From Proteobacteria bacterium UBA4656 (GTDB taxonomy: Bacteria; Pseudomonadota; Gammaproteobacteria; Xanthomonadales; Ahniellaceae), in contig DHLY01000113.1 of the NCBI GenBank assembly GCA_002405525.1, positions 1-7,688 on the forward strand: a stretch of 7,688 nt of DNA, given 5' to 3'. The translations under genes and the position numbers were made by a program. The notes beneath the pieces are model-generated. The model made no database searches and had not been told where the DNA came from. It saw nothing but the letters and a program-made list of their open reading frames with translations. The first letter of the stretch is position 1. The number at the start of each line of letters is the position of its first letter. Below, in pieces: positions 1 to 5,772 of this stretch.

Positions 1-69
1 CAGCTCGCCGGCCTGGTTCTCCACCATGCCGACGATCCAGGTCGCCCTGTCGCCGTAGCGGTGTGTTTA
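1..69 (-). pseudogene. In-frame continuation of the exported-protein gene past an internal TAA
   Basis: Reading on in the same minus-strand frame past the TAA at 67-69 gives 22 further sense codons to the window edge, beginning THRYGDRATWIVGMVENQ. This looks like real protein rather than chance high-GC translation: mixed polar, aromatic and aliphatic residues, with few of the Arg/Ala/Pro runs seen in shadow frames. A single base change (TAC or TAT to TAA) would turn the FAP stop into FAPY-T-H-R-Y-G-D. The gene is therefore probably longer, with its C-terminus outside the window, and carries a nonsense mutation or a sequence error. The alternative is that 67 is the true end and the extension is chance. 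Confidence 0.5.
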
Positions 70-753
70 GGGCGCAAAGCCCAGTTTCGCGGTGTCCATG
101 CGGTGGGTGAAGGCGTCGGCGTGCCACCACTCGCTCTTGACCATCGAGTAGAAGCGCAGGGTCTCGTAGTCGGCCTGGAAGCCGGCGTTGTACGCGGCCT
201 GCGATCCGTCGAAGTCGTTGCCGGTGGCGCGGCCGATGCTGCCCCAGACGAAGACATTGGCCTGCGCATTGGGCAGGTTCCAGCGCTCGAGCAGGCGGTT
301 GCCGCGGAGGTAGGCGATCTCGCGCTCGGTGGCGCCATCCCCGCTCTCGAACGCGTGCCAGCCGCCGCCAGCGGACCAGCGGAAGGACGGCGCGTGGAAG
401 ACGCTGAACTCCCGCGTGTCGCTGCCGACGTCGGCCATCACGGTGGTGGCGCCGGTGTAGGCGATGGGGCGGGCGTGCGCGGGCGCGGCGAGGGCGGCGG
501 CGAGGGCGACGAGCACGGGCAGCGCTTGGCGGCCTGCCCCCTCTCCCCCAGCCCCTCTCCCACGAGGGGAGAGGGGGGCAGTAACGGGCCTGATGCAGAC
601 GTCGGAGCCGTCGCGATCGGCATCGCGGATGGCAGCGACCGGGTCGAGAGATTTCAAGCCCCTCTCCCCTCGTGGGAGAGGGGTTGGGGAGAGGGGGCGC
701 GGCACGGCGCCATGCTGGGAAAGCAAGGTCCTCGCGTCGGTTCGCATCGTCAT
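67..753 (-). CDS. Exported protein of unknown function, last gene of the copper block, probably damaged
   Basis: I do not recognise a named family. The start at 753 overlaps the stop of the upstream multicopper oxidase gene as ATGA, so coupled translation is likely. Residues 1-18 precede a stretch (about 19-73) encoded entirely by an inverted-repeat element. A normal signal peptide follows: Arg75, hydrophobic core about 76-91, AHA cleavage site near residue 94. The mature part is rich in aromatic residues and Gly, with alternating patterns such as TGATTVMADVG, NRLLERWNLPNAQANVF and GFQADYETLRFYSMVKSEWW. This suggests a beta-rich periplasmic or outer-membrane protein; that is inference. The frame stops at TAA (67-69) directly after KLGFAP, yet continues open beyond it (see 1-66). 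I recall similar proteins next to TolC/copper-oxidase genes, with a FAPY..H.YGD-like stretch at this point, but cannot verify it here. The protein may be non-functional, or may be made with an extended N-terminus and lost C-terminus. Confidence 0.6.
   Translation of the reverse strand: MTMRTDARTLLSQHGAVPRPLSPTPLPRGERGLKSLDPVAAIRDADRDGSDVCIRPVTAPLSPRGRGAGGEGAGRQALPVLVALAAALAAPAHARPIAYTGATTVMADVGSDTREFSVFHAPSFRWSAGGGWHAFESGDGATEREIAYLRGNRLLERWNLPNAQANVFVWGSIGRATGNDFDGSQAAYNAGFQADYETLRFYSMVKSEWWHADAFTHRMDTAKLGFAP
536..698. repeat. Composite inverted-repeat element (MITE-like, CCCCTCTCCC family)
   Basis: Two near-identical arms, 536-576 (41 nt) and 659-698 (40 nt), are reverse complements of each other apart from one substitution and one single-base indel, and enclose about 82 bp of unrelated sequence. 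Each arm contains its own small hairpin: CCCCTCTCCC, loop ACGAG, GGGAGAGGGG (552-576 in the left arm). C/G-rich repeats of this type, whose translations read like LSPTPLPRGERG, occur as dispersed non-coding repeats in many beta- and gammaproteobacterial genomes (recalled knowledge). No transposase is encoded and no clear target-site duplication is visible. The element lies inside the 5' part of the exported-protein gene and is open in that frame, so it would add about 55 residues before the signal peptide. Confidence 0.85.
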
Positions 754-2024
754 TCACCCCGGCCCGGATCGAAGGAGGGATCGGTGCTCACGCGCCGCGC
801 CAGCGTGCTCGGCGGGTGGCGGTGCCAGCCGGGGTCGCCGCCGGCTTCCGGCAGTTCATCGCGCACTTTGAGCACGGTGAACATCCCGCCCATCTCCAGC
901 GGTCCGAAGGGGCCTTGGCCCATCATCATCGGCAGCGTGTTCGCCGGGCCCTGCATGTGGCCCATGGCGGTGTGCTCGGCGTGCTCGGCCATGCCGGATT
1001 CGCCCATCGCCATGTACTCGGGCAGCAGGCGGGCGAGGCGCTCGGCGACGCCGCGTTGGTCGACGCCGAGCGGATTGGGGATGCCGTGGCCCATCGCATT
1101 CATCGTGTGGTGGGCCTTGTGGCAGTGCAGGGCCCAGTCGCCCGGCTCGCGGCACATCACCTCGAGGTCGCGGATCTGGCCGACGCCGACGACCTCGGTC
1201 ACCTCGCGCCGCCAGAGATTGCGCGGCCAGCGCCCGCCGTCGCCGCCGGTGACCTCGAACGCGGGGCCGTGCAGGTGGATCGGGTGTTCGTGCATCGACA
1301 GGTTGGCGACGCGGATGCGGATGCGCTCGCCGGTGCGCGCCAGCAGCGCATCGATCGCCGGGAACACCTTGCTGTTGAACGACCACAGGTCGAACTCGGT
1401 CATCACCGAGGGATCGGGCCGCCAGGTGCCCGGATGCACGGCCCAGTTGTGCAGGATGAAGGCGTAATCGCGGTCGATGCGCTCGGGCTCGCCGTCCTTC
1501 GGGTGGATGATGAACAGCCCCATCATGCCCATCGCGATCTGCACCAGCTCGTCGGCGTGCGGGTGGTACATGTGCGTGCCGTGCTGGCGCAGGGTGAACT
1601 CGTAGGCGTAGGTTTCGCCCGGCTTGATCTGCGGCTGGGTCAGCCCGCCGACGCCGTCCATGCCGTTGGGCAGGTCGATGCCGTGCCAGTGGATCGTGGT
1701 GTGCTCGGGCAGGCGGTTGGTGACGTAGAGGCGCACCCGGTCGCCCTCGGTGGCTTCGATCGTCGGCCCCGGCGTGCTGCCGTTGTAGCCCCAGGCCTTG
1801 ATCTTCATGCCCGGCGCGAACTCGTGTTCGATCTCCTGCGCGACGAGGTGGAACTCCTTGACGCCGTCGCGCAGGCGCGGGCGCAGCGAGCGGCCGTTGA
1901 GGGTGGTCACGCGGGCGGGCGGTGCGCCGGCGTCGGCGCGCGTGGCGCTCGGTGCGGACGCCAGCCCGAGCAGGCCGCCCAGCGTGGCGGCAGTGCCGAA
2001 GAAACCGCGGCGGCTGAGCTTCAT
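750..2024 (-). CDS. Two-domain multicopper oxidase, Tat-exported, copper-resistance type
   Basis: A 424-residue periplasmic copper enzyme, probably oxidising Cu(I) to Cu(II) with O2 reduced to water; the substrate is inferred from the family. The N-terminus carries a twin-arginine signal (MKLSRRGFFG, hydrophobic 12-24). All four copper-binding motifs are present: HWHG at 112-115 and HPH at 154-156 in the first cupredoxin domain, HPIHLHG at 247-253 and HCHKAHHTMNAM at 300-311 in the second. Cys301 is the type 1 ligand and Met311 the likely axial ligand. The motif-bearing region is only about 260 residues long, so there appear to be two cupredoxin domains rather than three. A Met/His-rich segment follows at about 338-381 (ten Met, three His), reminiscent of the Met-rich Cu(I)-binding segments of CueO/CopA-type oxidases, and ends in a strand-like FTVLKV. 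The start overlaps the TolC gene stop as ATGA; the stop overlaps the next start the same way. Confidence 0.9.
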   Translation of the reverse strand: MKLSRRGFFGTAATLGGLLGLASAPSATRADAGAPPARVTTLNGRSLRPRLRDGVKEFHLVAQEIEHEFAPGMKIKAWGYNGSTPGPTIEATEGDRVRLYVTNRLPEHTTIHWHGIDLPNGMDGVGGLTQPQIKPGETYAYEFTLRQHGTHMYHPHADELVQIAMGMMGLFIIHPKDGEPERIDRDYAFILHNWAVHPGTWRPDPSVMTEFDLWSFNSKVFPAIDALLARTGERIRIRVANLSMHEHPIHLHGPAFEVTGGDGGRWPRNLWRREVTEVVGVGQIRDLEVMCREPGDWALHCHKAHHTMNAMGHGIPNPLGVDQRGVAERLARLLPEYMAMGESGMAEHAEHTAMGHMQGPANTLPMMMGQGPFGPLEMGGMFTVLKVRDELPEAGGDPGWHRHPPSTLARRVSTDPSFDPGRGE

Positions 2025-3493
2025 GGCGTGTCTCCGTGGTCGGGGTGGGCGTGCGCGTGGTGCGATGCCTCCTCCGCGTCGTTCGCATCCTTGGCCGCAT
2101 CGCCAGCATCGTCGGCGAGCAGGCCGTCGGGCGGCAGCCGCAGCGGGCCGGGCATCGGGCCCGCCAGCGCCGGCAGCGCGCCGCCGACCGCGCGGCGCAG
2201 CGCCACGCGCGCCTGCCAGTACGCCTGCACGGTGGCGACATGGGTGGCCCAGGCCTCGAACTGCGCGTCGCGCGCCTCGATCACCTCGAACGGGCTCGCC
2301 AGCATCCAGTTATTGGCCTCGGTCAGGCGCGCGACCTGCGTGTCACGGGCCGGCAGCAGGTGGGTGATCAGGGTCTCGGCGGCGGCGCGCTGCGCACGCA
2401 GGTCCTCGACCGCATCGTCGACTTCCTGCGCCAGCGCGGCGCGCGCGGCGGCGAGTTCGGCCGTGGCGCGCGCAAGTTCCGCTTCCGCGCGCGCGATGCC
2501 GGCCTGTCCCTGGTCGAAGATCGGGATCGCCAGCGCGATCTCCGGCCCGCGCTCGAGGTCGCCGTCGGGTCCGCGCTCGCGTTCGTGGCCGAGGTCGATG
2601 TCGCCCAGCAGGCGCCAGCGCCGCGCGAGCTCGAGCGCACGCTGCTCGCGCGCCAGCCGCATCGCGGCGGCCGCGAGGTCGAGTCGTTGCGCGGCGGCGG
2701 GGCCGGCGAGGTCGGTCGGCAGGGGATCGTCGGCGGTCAGGCGCGGCAGGCGCGTCGGCAGGTCGAACGACTCGTCGGGGCGCAGCCCGAGCAGGGCCTG
2801 CAGCGCGCGCCGCTCGCGGCGCGCCGCACGTCCCGCCTCACCCGCCTCCAGCGCGGCGATGGCGGCCTCGGCGCGCCGGGTGGCCAGTTCGGCCGGCTCG
2901 AAGTTGCCCGCATCGGCGTAGCGCTGTGCGAGTTCGGCGCCGGCATCGGCGAGTTCGGCGCGCAACGCCGCGAGGTCCGCGCGCTGGCGGGCACCGACCG
3001 CGGCGAACCACTGCGACTCGACGTCCAGCGCAAGGTCGATGATCGCCGCCGCGGCCTCGTCGCGCGCTGCGGCGTAGTCGGCCTCACCGAGCCGCAGCCG
3101 CGCGGGGCGCGTCAGCAGGTCGGCGAGCGGTTGCTCGATCGCCCGCGTGATCGTCGTTCCCGGGCCGCCCACCACGTCGAGGAAGGACAGCGACAGCGTG
3201 GGATTGGCGATCCGCGCGGTCTCCAGCAGGTCGGCGCGGGCGAGGCCCAGTGCCGCGTAGCGGCGGGCGACCGCGGGCTGGCGTACCAGCGCGATGCGGG
3301 TGGCCGCATCCGGCGTGAGCGGCGCGCGCAACAGGTCGGCGACGAACGCATCGTCGCGCGCTGGCGCGGCACCGAGACGCTGCGCGATCGCCGCGTCGGT
3401 GTGGTCGGCGGGCGTGCCACGCGGCAGCGCGGCGCAGCCGGTGAGCACGGCGAGCAGCGCGCCCGCGAGGACGCGCCGGAGGCAAGGGGACAT
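2021..3493 (-). CDS. TolC-family outer-membrane efflux lipoprotein (CusC-like)
   Basis: A 490-residue outer-membrane channel protein, predicted to form a trimeric duct for metal efflux. Residues 1-20 form a lipoprotein signal with lipobox LTGC and lipidated Cys20. The rest shows the TolC pattern: two long Ala/Glu/Arg-rich coiled-coil repeats, a beta-strand-like segment in the first (ANPTLSLSFLDVVGG), and the equivalent second-repeat signature IPIFDQGQAGIARAEAEL near residue 320-340. The C-terminus is unusual: an acidic stretch and then a His cluster (His478, 479, 481, 483, 486), likely metal-binding and periplasmic. It ends with an ATGA overlap into the multicopper oxidase gene, implying coupled expression. 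It lies 79 bp downstream of the copL-like gene; the ribosome-binding site is weak, and a palindrome (3513-3531) lies just upstream of the start. CusC-like copper or silver efflux is the best guess from context; the exact substrate cannot be read from the sequence. Confidence 0.88.
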   Translation of the reverse strand: MSPCLRRVLAGALLAVLTGCAALPRGTPADHTDAAIAQRLGAAPARDDAFVADLLRAPLTPDAATRIALVRQPAVARRYAALGLARADLLETARIANPTLSLSFLDVVGGPGTTITRAIEQPLADLLTRPARLRLGEADYAAARDEAAAAIIDLALDVESQWFAAVGARQRADLAALRAELADAGAELAQRYADAGNFEPAELATRRAEAAIAALEAGEAGRAARRERRALQALLGLRPDESFDLPTRLPRLTADDPLPTDLAGPAAAQRLDLAAAAMRLAREQRALELARRWRLLGDIDLGHERERGPDGDLERGPEIALAIPIFDQGQAGIARAEAELARATAELAAARAALAQEVDDAVEDLRAQRAAAETLITHLLPARDTQVARLTEANNWMLASPFEVIEARDAQFEAWATHVATVQAYWQARVALRRAVGGALPALAGPMPGPLRLPPDGLLADDAGDAAKDANDAEEASHHAHAHPDHGDTP

Positions 3494-3512
3494 GGGATCC
3501 GATCCGGCGGGA

Positions 3513-3531
3513 CGTCATGCACGGCATGACG
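3513..3531. promoter_or_regulatory. Perfect 8-bp-arm palindrome upstream of the TolC gene
   Basis: CGTCATGC, centre ACG, GCATGACG: a perfect inverted repeat with a 3-nt centre. It lies in the copL-TolC intergenic gap and ends 19 bp before the TolC start codon at 3493. It could be a dimeric regulator's operator or an RNA hairpin near the translation start. There is no following T-run on either strand, so it is not a standard intrinsic terminator. Function is inferred from position only. Confidence 0.4.
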
Positions 3532-3572
3532 GGCCGCACGCCGGGGCGCGCGGGCCAGCAGCACGGGAGGGA

Positions 3573-3932
3573 TCAGGCGATCGGGGGGCGGACCGGGGGC
3601 GACAGGCGCGGCGGGGCGCCACCGTGCACGGCGCCGGCGGGCGGCGCATCGGGGATGGCGGTCGTGCTCGGCGCGGCCAGTGCGATCGGCAGGCCGGACG
3701 CGTGCAGGCAGCCGCAGCCGCCGTCGCAGGCCCCGTCGGAGCAGCACCCATGGGGATCCGGCGTCGGCGCCGGATCGGTCGCGGGCTTGGCGTGGCCGCC
3801 ATGACACGGGGGCAGGTCGTCGGCGTGGTCCGCGGACTCCGGCGGCGTCGCAGCGGCGGCGAGCGACATCTGCGCCGGGACCGCGGTCGCGACGAGGCAC
3901 AGGGCCAGCAGGAAGCGGAGGAGGACGGCCAT
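3573..3932 (-). CDS. copL: CopL-family metal-binding regulatory protein (small exported Cys/His-rich)
   Basis: A 119-residue exported protein. Residues 1-20 (MAVLLRFLLALCLVATAVPA) form a signal peptide. The mature region has a metal-binding centre with Cys43, 63, 64, 69, 73, 75 and His36, 44, 47, 61, 77, including CHGGH and HGCC...CDGGCGC. The C-terminus ...RLSPPVRPPIA matches the RPPI(G/A) ending I recall from CopL proteins of Xanthomonas, where copL lies upstream of copA and copB and is needed for copper-induced expression. That recall supports the symbol; the mechanism is not established by the sequence. Here it is the first gene of the block, with the TolC and oxidase genes 79 bp downstream on the same strand. 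ATG 3932 is chosen because it begins directly with the signal peptide. The protein could alternatively be only a periplasmic copper-binding protein. Confidence 0.75.
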   Translation of the reverse strand: MAVLLRFLLALCLVATAVPAQMSLAAAATPPESADHADDLPPCHGGHAKPATDPAPTPDPHGCCSDGACDGGCGCLHASGLPIALAAPSTTAIPDAPPAGAVHGGAPPRLSPPVRPPIA

Positions 3933-3939
3933 CGCTGCC

Positions 3940-3969
3940 TAGACTGCGGCCGGCCGCGAGAAGTTGCAA
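3940..3969 (-). promoter_or_regulatory. Possible copL promoter with a 12-bp palindrome in the spacer
   Basis: On the minus strand TTGCAA (3969-3964) is followed after 18 nt by AGTCTA (3945-3940), a weak -35/-10 pair. The spacer holds the perfect palindrome GCGGCCGGCCGC (3946-3957). The -10 candidate ends 7 nt before the copL ATG, so transcription would start almost at the start codon, giving a leaderless or nearly leaderless mRNA. The match is weak and the palindrome may be chance in this GC-rich DNA. Confidence 0.25.
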
Positions 3970-3994
3970 GTCGGGCGCCTGCCGTGGTGGTGGC

Positions 3995-4022
3995 GTGAAG
4001 GCAACACTTCCGTCGTTAGACT
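3995..4022 (+). promoter_or_regulatory. Possible nhaP2 promoter
   Basis: GTGAAG (3995-4000), 16-nt spacer, TAGACT (4017-4022), then 6 nt to the ATG at 4029. There is no Shine-Dalgarno-like sequence before the ATG, and the -10 candidate is so close that the transcript would be essentially leaderless. The TAGACTGC string also occurs at 3940-3947. Weak consensus match. Confidence 0.25.
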
Positions 4023-4028
4023 GCCGGC

Positions 4029-5756
4029 ATGGAAGCCGTCCTGCATGGATTCAACGCCATCACCCTGTTCATCGCCGCGATCGTGGTGGTGAGCGTGCTG
4101 TCGACCATCTTCTCGTTCCGCGCCGGCGCGCCGATCCTGCTGGTGTTCCTCGGCGTCGGGTTCCTCGTCGGCGAGGACGGCATCGGCGGCGTGGATTTCG
4201 ACAACGCGCAGGCGGCGTTCAAGGTCGGCAGCATCGCGCTGGCGCTGATCCTGTTCGATTCAGGATTCGGCACGCCGCTGCGCTCCTTCCGCGCCGCGGC
4301 GGCGCCGGCGATCACGCTGGCCACCGCCGGCGTGCTGCTCACCACCATCCTGTTCGCGGCCGCCGCGCGCTGGCTGCTGCCGCTCGACTGGGGCCAGGCC
4401 CTGCTGCTGGGCGCGATCCTGGGCTCCACCGATGCCGCCGCGGTGTTCTTCCTGCTGCGCGCCGGCGGCATCCACCTGCGCGACCGCGTGCGCAGCACGC
4501 TGGAGGTGGAATCGGGCAGCAACGACCCGATGGCGATCTTCCTGACGCTGATGCTGGTCGGCGTCCTGTCGGTCGACGCGGCGGGCCTGTCGTGGATCGA
4601 GGCCCTGTTGGAGTTCGCGCGTCAGATGGGACTCGGCCTGCTGTTCGGCTGGATCGGCGGTCATATCGTGCGCCTGGCGGTGAACCGCCTGCCGCTGGAG
4701 GTCGGGCTGTATCCGGTGCTGGTGGCGGCGCTCGCCATCGCCGGCTTTGCGCTCACCAACCTGGCCGGCGGCAGCGGCTATCTCGCGGTCTACGTCGCGG
4801 GCCTGCTCGCCGCGAGCGGGAAGATCCGCCACGCCAATGAACTACGGCGCTTCCAGCAGGGGCTGACCTGGCTGGCGCAGATCGCGATGTTCGTCACCCT
4901 GGGCCTGCTCGCCACGCCGTCGGAGTTCCCGGCGGTCCTGCTGCCGGGCGTATTGCTGGGGCTTTTCCTGGTCTTGGTGGCGCGACCGATCGCCGTTGGC
5001 CTGTGCCTGCTGCCGTTCCGCATGTCGTGGCAGGAGAACGTGTTCGTCGGCTTCGTCGGCCTGCGCGGCGCAGTGTCGATCCTGCTCGCCATCCTGCCGC
5101 TGATGGCGGCGCTGCCCGATGCGCGGCTGATCTTCAACGTCGCCTTCATCGCGGTGCTGGTGTCGCTCCTGGTCCAGGGCTGGGGCCTCGCCCCGCTGGC
5201 GCGCGCGCTGCACCTGGTGGTGCCGGAGCGGCACGGCGCGATCGACCGCATCCAGCTCGACCTGCCCGACGAGACCGCGCACGAGCTGGTCGCGTATCGG
5301 CTGGCCGCCGACAGCCCGCTGATCGCCGAGCGCCGCATGCCACGCTGGGTACGCCCCGCGCTGGTGGTGCGCGACGGCCGGTCGTTGCGCTCGATGCGTG
5401 TCGAGCGGCTGCGCGCCGGCGACGTGATCTATGTCTTCGTGCGCCCGCACCGCATCCCGCTGCTCGACCGCCTGGTGGCGAGCCCGCGCGCACCGGACAA
5501 GTCCGACCGCGAGTTCTTCGGCGATTTTGCGGTCGATCTCGACGTGCCGGTGGCCGACCTCGCCGAGTTCTACGGCGGCGACGTGCGCGCCGACAAATCG
5601 GCGCTCAGCGTGCGCCACTTCCTCGAGCGCGAATTCGGCGATGCGGTGGAGGTCGGCGACCGCATCGGGCTGGGCGCGATCGAGCTGATCGTGCGCGAGG
5701 TGGACGAGCGGCAACGGGTCGTCGAAGCCGGCCTGGCGGTGACGCGCAAGGCATGA
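4029..5756 (+). CDS. nhaP2: K+/H+ antiporter, NhaP2/CvrA type (CPA1 family)
   Basis: A 575-residue inner-membrane monovalent cation/proton antiporter; NhaP2 proteins exchange K+ (also Na+) for H+ and help control cytoplasmic K+ and volume. Residues 1-395 are a multi-helix membrane domain with CPA1 signatures: FDSGFGTP (76-83), GSTDAAAVFFLL (132-143) and ESGSNDPMAIFL (161-172), the last containing the Asn165-Asp166 pair typical of electroneutral exchangers. A cytosolic tail follows: a TrkA-C (RCK-C)-like domain at about 405-475 (IQLDLPDETAHELVAYRL... to DVIYVFVRP) and a CorC/HlyC-like domain at about 495-570 (FAVDLDVPVADLAEFYGG... to GLGAIELIVREV). Length and domain order match full-length NhaP2 (about 575-580 aa). 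It is transcribed divergently from copL and converges on the SGNH-like gene, with 16 bp between stops. ATG 4029 is the first start, right before the first membrane helix. No link to copper is evident. Confidence 0.92.
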   Translation: MEAVLHGFNAITLFIAAIVVVSVLSTIFSFRAGAPILLVFLGVGFLVGEDGIGGVDFDNAQAAFKVGSIALALILFDSGFGTPLRSFRAAAAPAITLATAGVLLTTILFAAAARWLLPLDWGQALLLGAILGSTDAAAVFFLLRAGGIHLRDRVRSTLEVESGSNDPMAIFLTLMLVGVLSVDAAGLSWIEALLEFARQMGLGLLFGWIGGHIVRLAVNRLPLEVGLYPVLVAALAIAGFALTNLAGGSGYLAVYVAGLLAASGKIRHANELRRFQQGLTWLAQIAMFVTLGLLATPSEFPAVLLPGVLLGLFLVLVARPIAVGLCLLPFRMSWQENVFVGFVGLRGAVSILLAILPLMAALPDARLIFNVAFIAVLVSLLVQGWGLAPLARALHLVVPERHGAIDRIQLDLPDETAHELVAYRLAADSPLIAERRMPRWVRPALVVRDGRSLRSMRVERLRAGDVIYVFVRPHRIPLLDRLVASPRAPDKSDREFFGDFAVDLDVPVADLAEFYGGDVRADKSALSVRHFLEREFGDAVEVGDRIGLGAIELIVREVDERQRVVEAGLAVTRKA

Positions 5757-5772
5757 CGGCGTCGGGCTGCCG

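Noticed and set aside
536..698. The clustered C/G-rich repeats considered as a CRISPR array or an intrinsic terminator
   Set aside because: There are only two arms, in inverted orientation, with no further spacers and no T-run. It fits a dispersed inverted-repeat element.
856..2241. 461-codon minus-strand open frame in another frame of the oxidase region
   Set aside because: Almost entirely Arg/Pro/Ala/His; the overlapping frame carries all the copper motifs.
672..2921. 749-codon open frame on the plus strand antisense to the oxidase and TolC genes
   Set aside because: Composition is dominated by Arg/Ala/Gly/His/Val with no domain pattern, and it crosses three well-supported minus-strand genes. 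It is a high-GC antisense shadow.
2036..3529. 497-codon plus-strand open frame opposite the TolC gene
   Set aside because: Arg/Gly/Gln-rich translation without motifs. The minus strand encodes a clear TolC lipoprotein over the same span.
3997..4010. GAAG/CTTC inverted repeat before nhaP2, considered as a MerR/CueR-type operator
   Set aside because: Only 4-bp arms and no match to the longer CueR-type dyad with a 19-20 bp promoter spacer.
5757..5772. Bidirectional terminator between the convergent nhaP2 and SGNH-like genes
   Set aside because: The gap is 16 bp and contains no inverted repeat or T-run.
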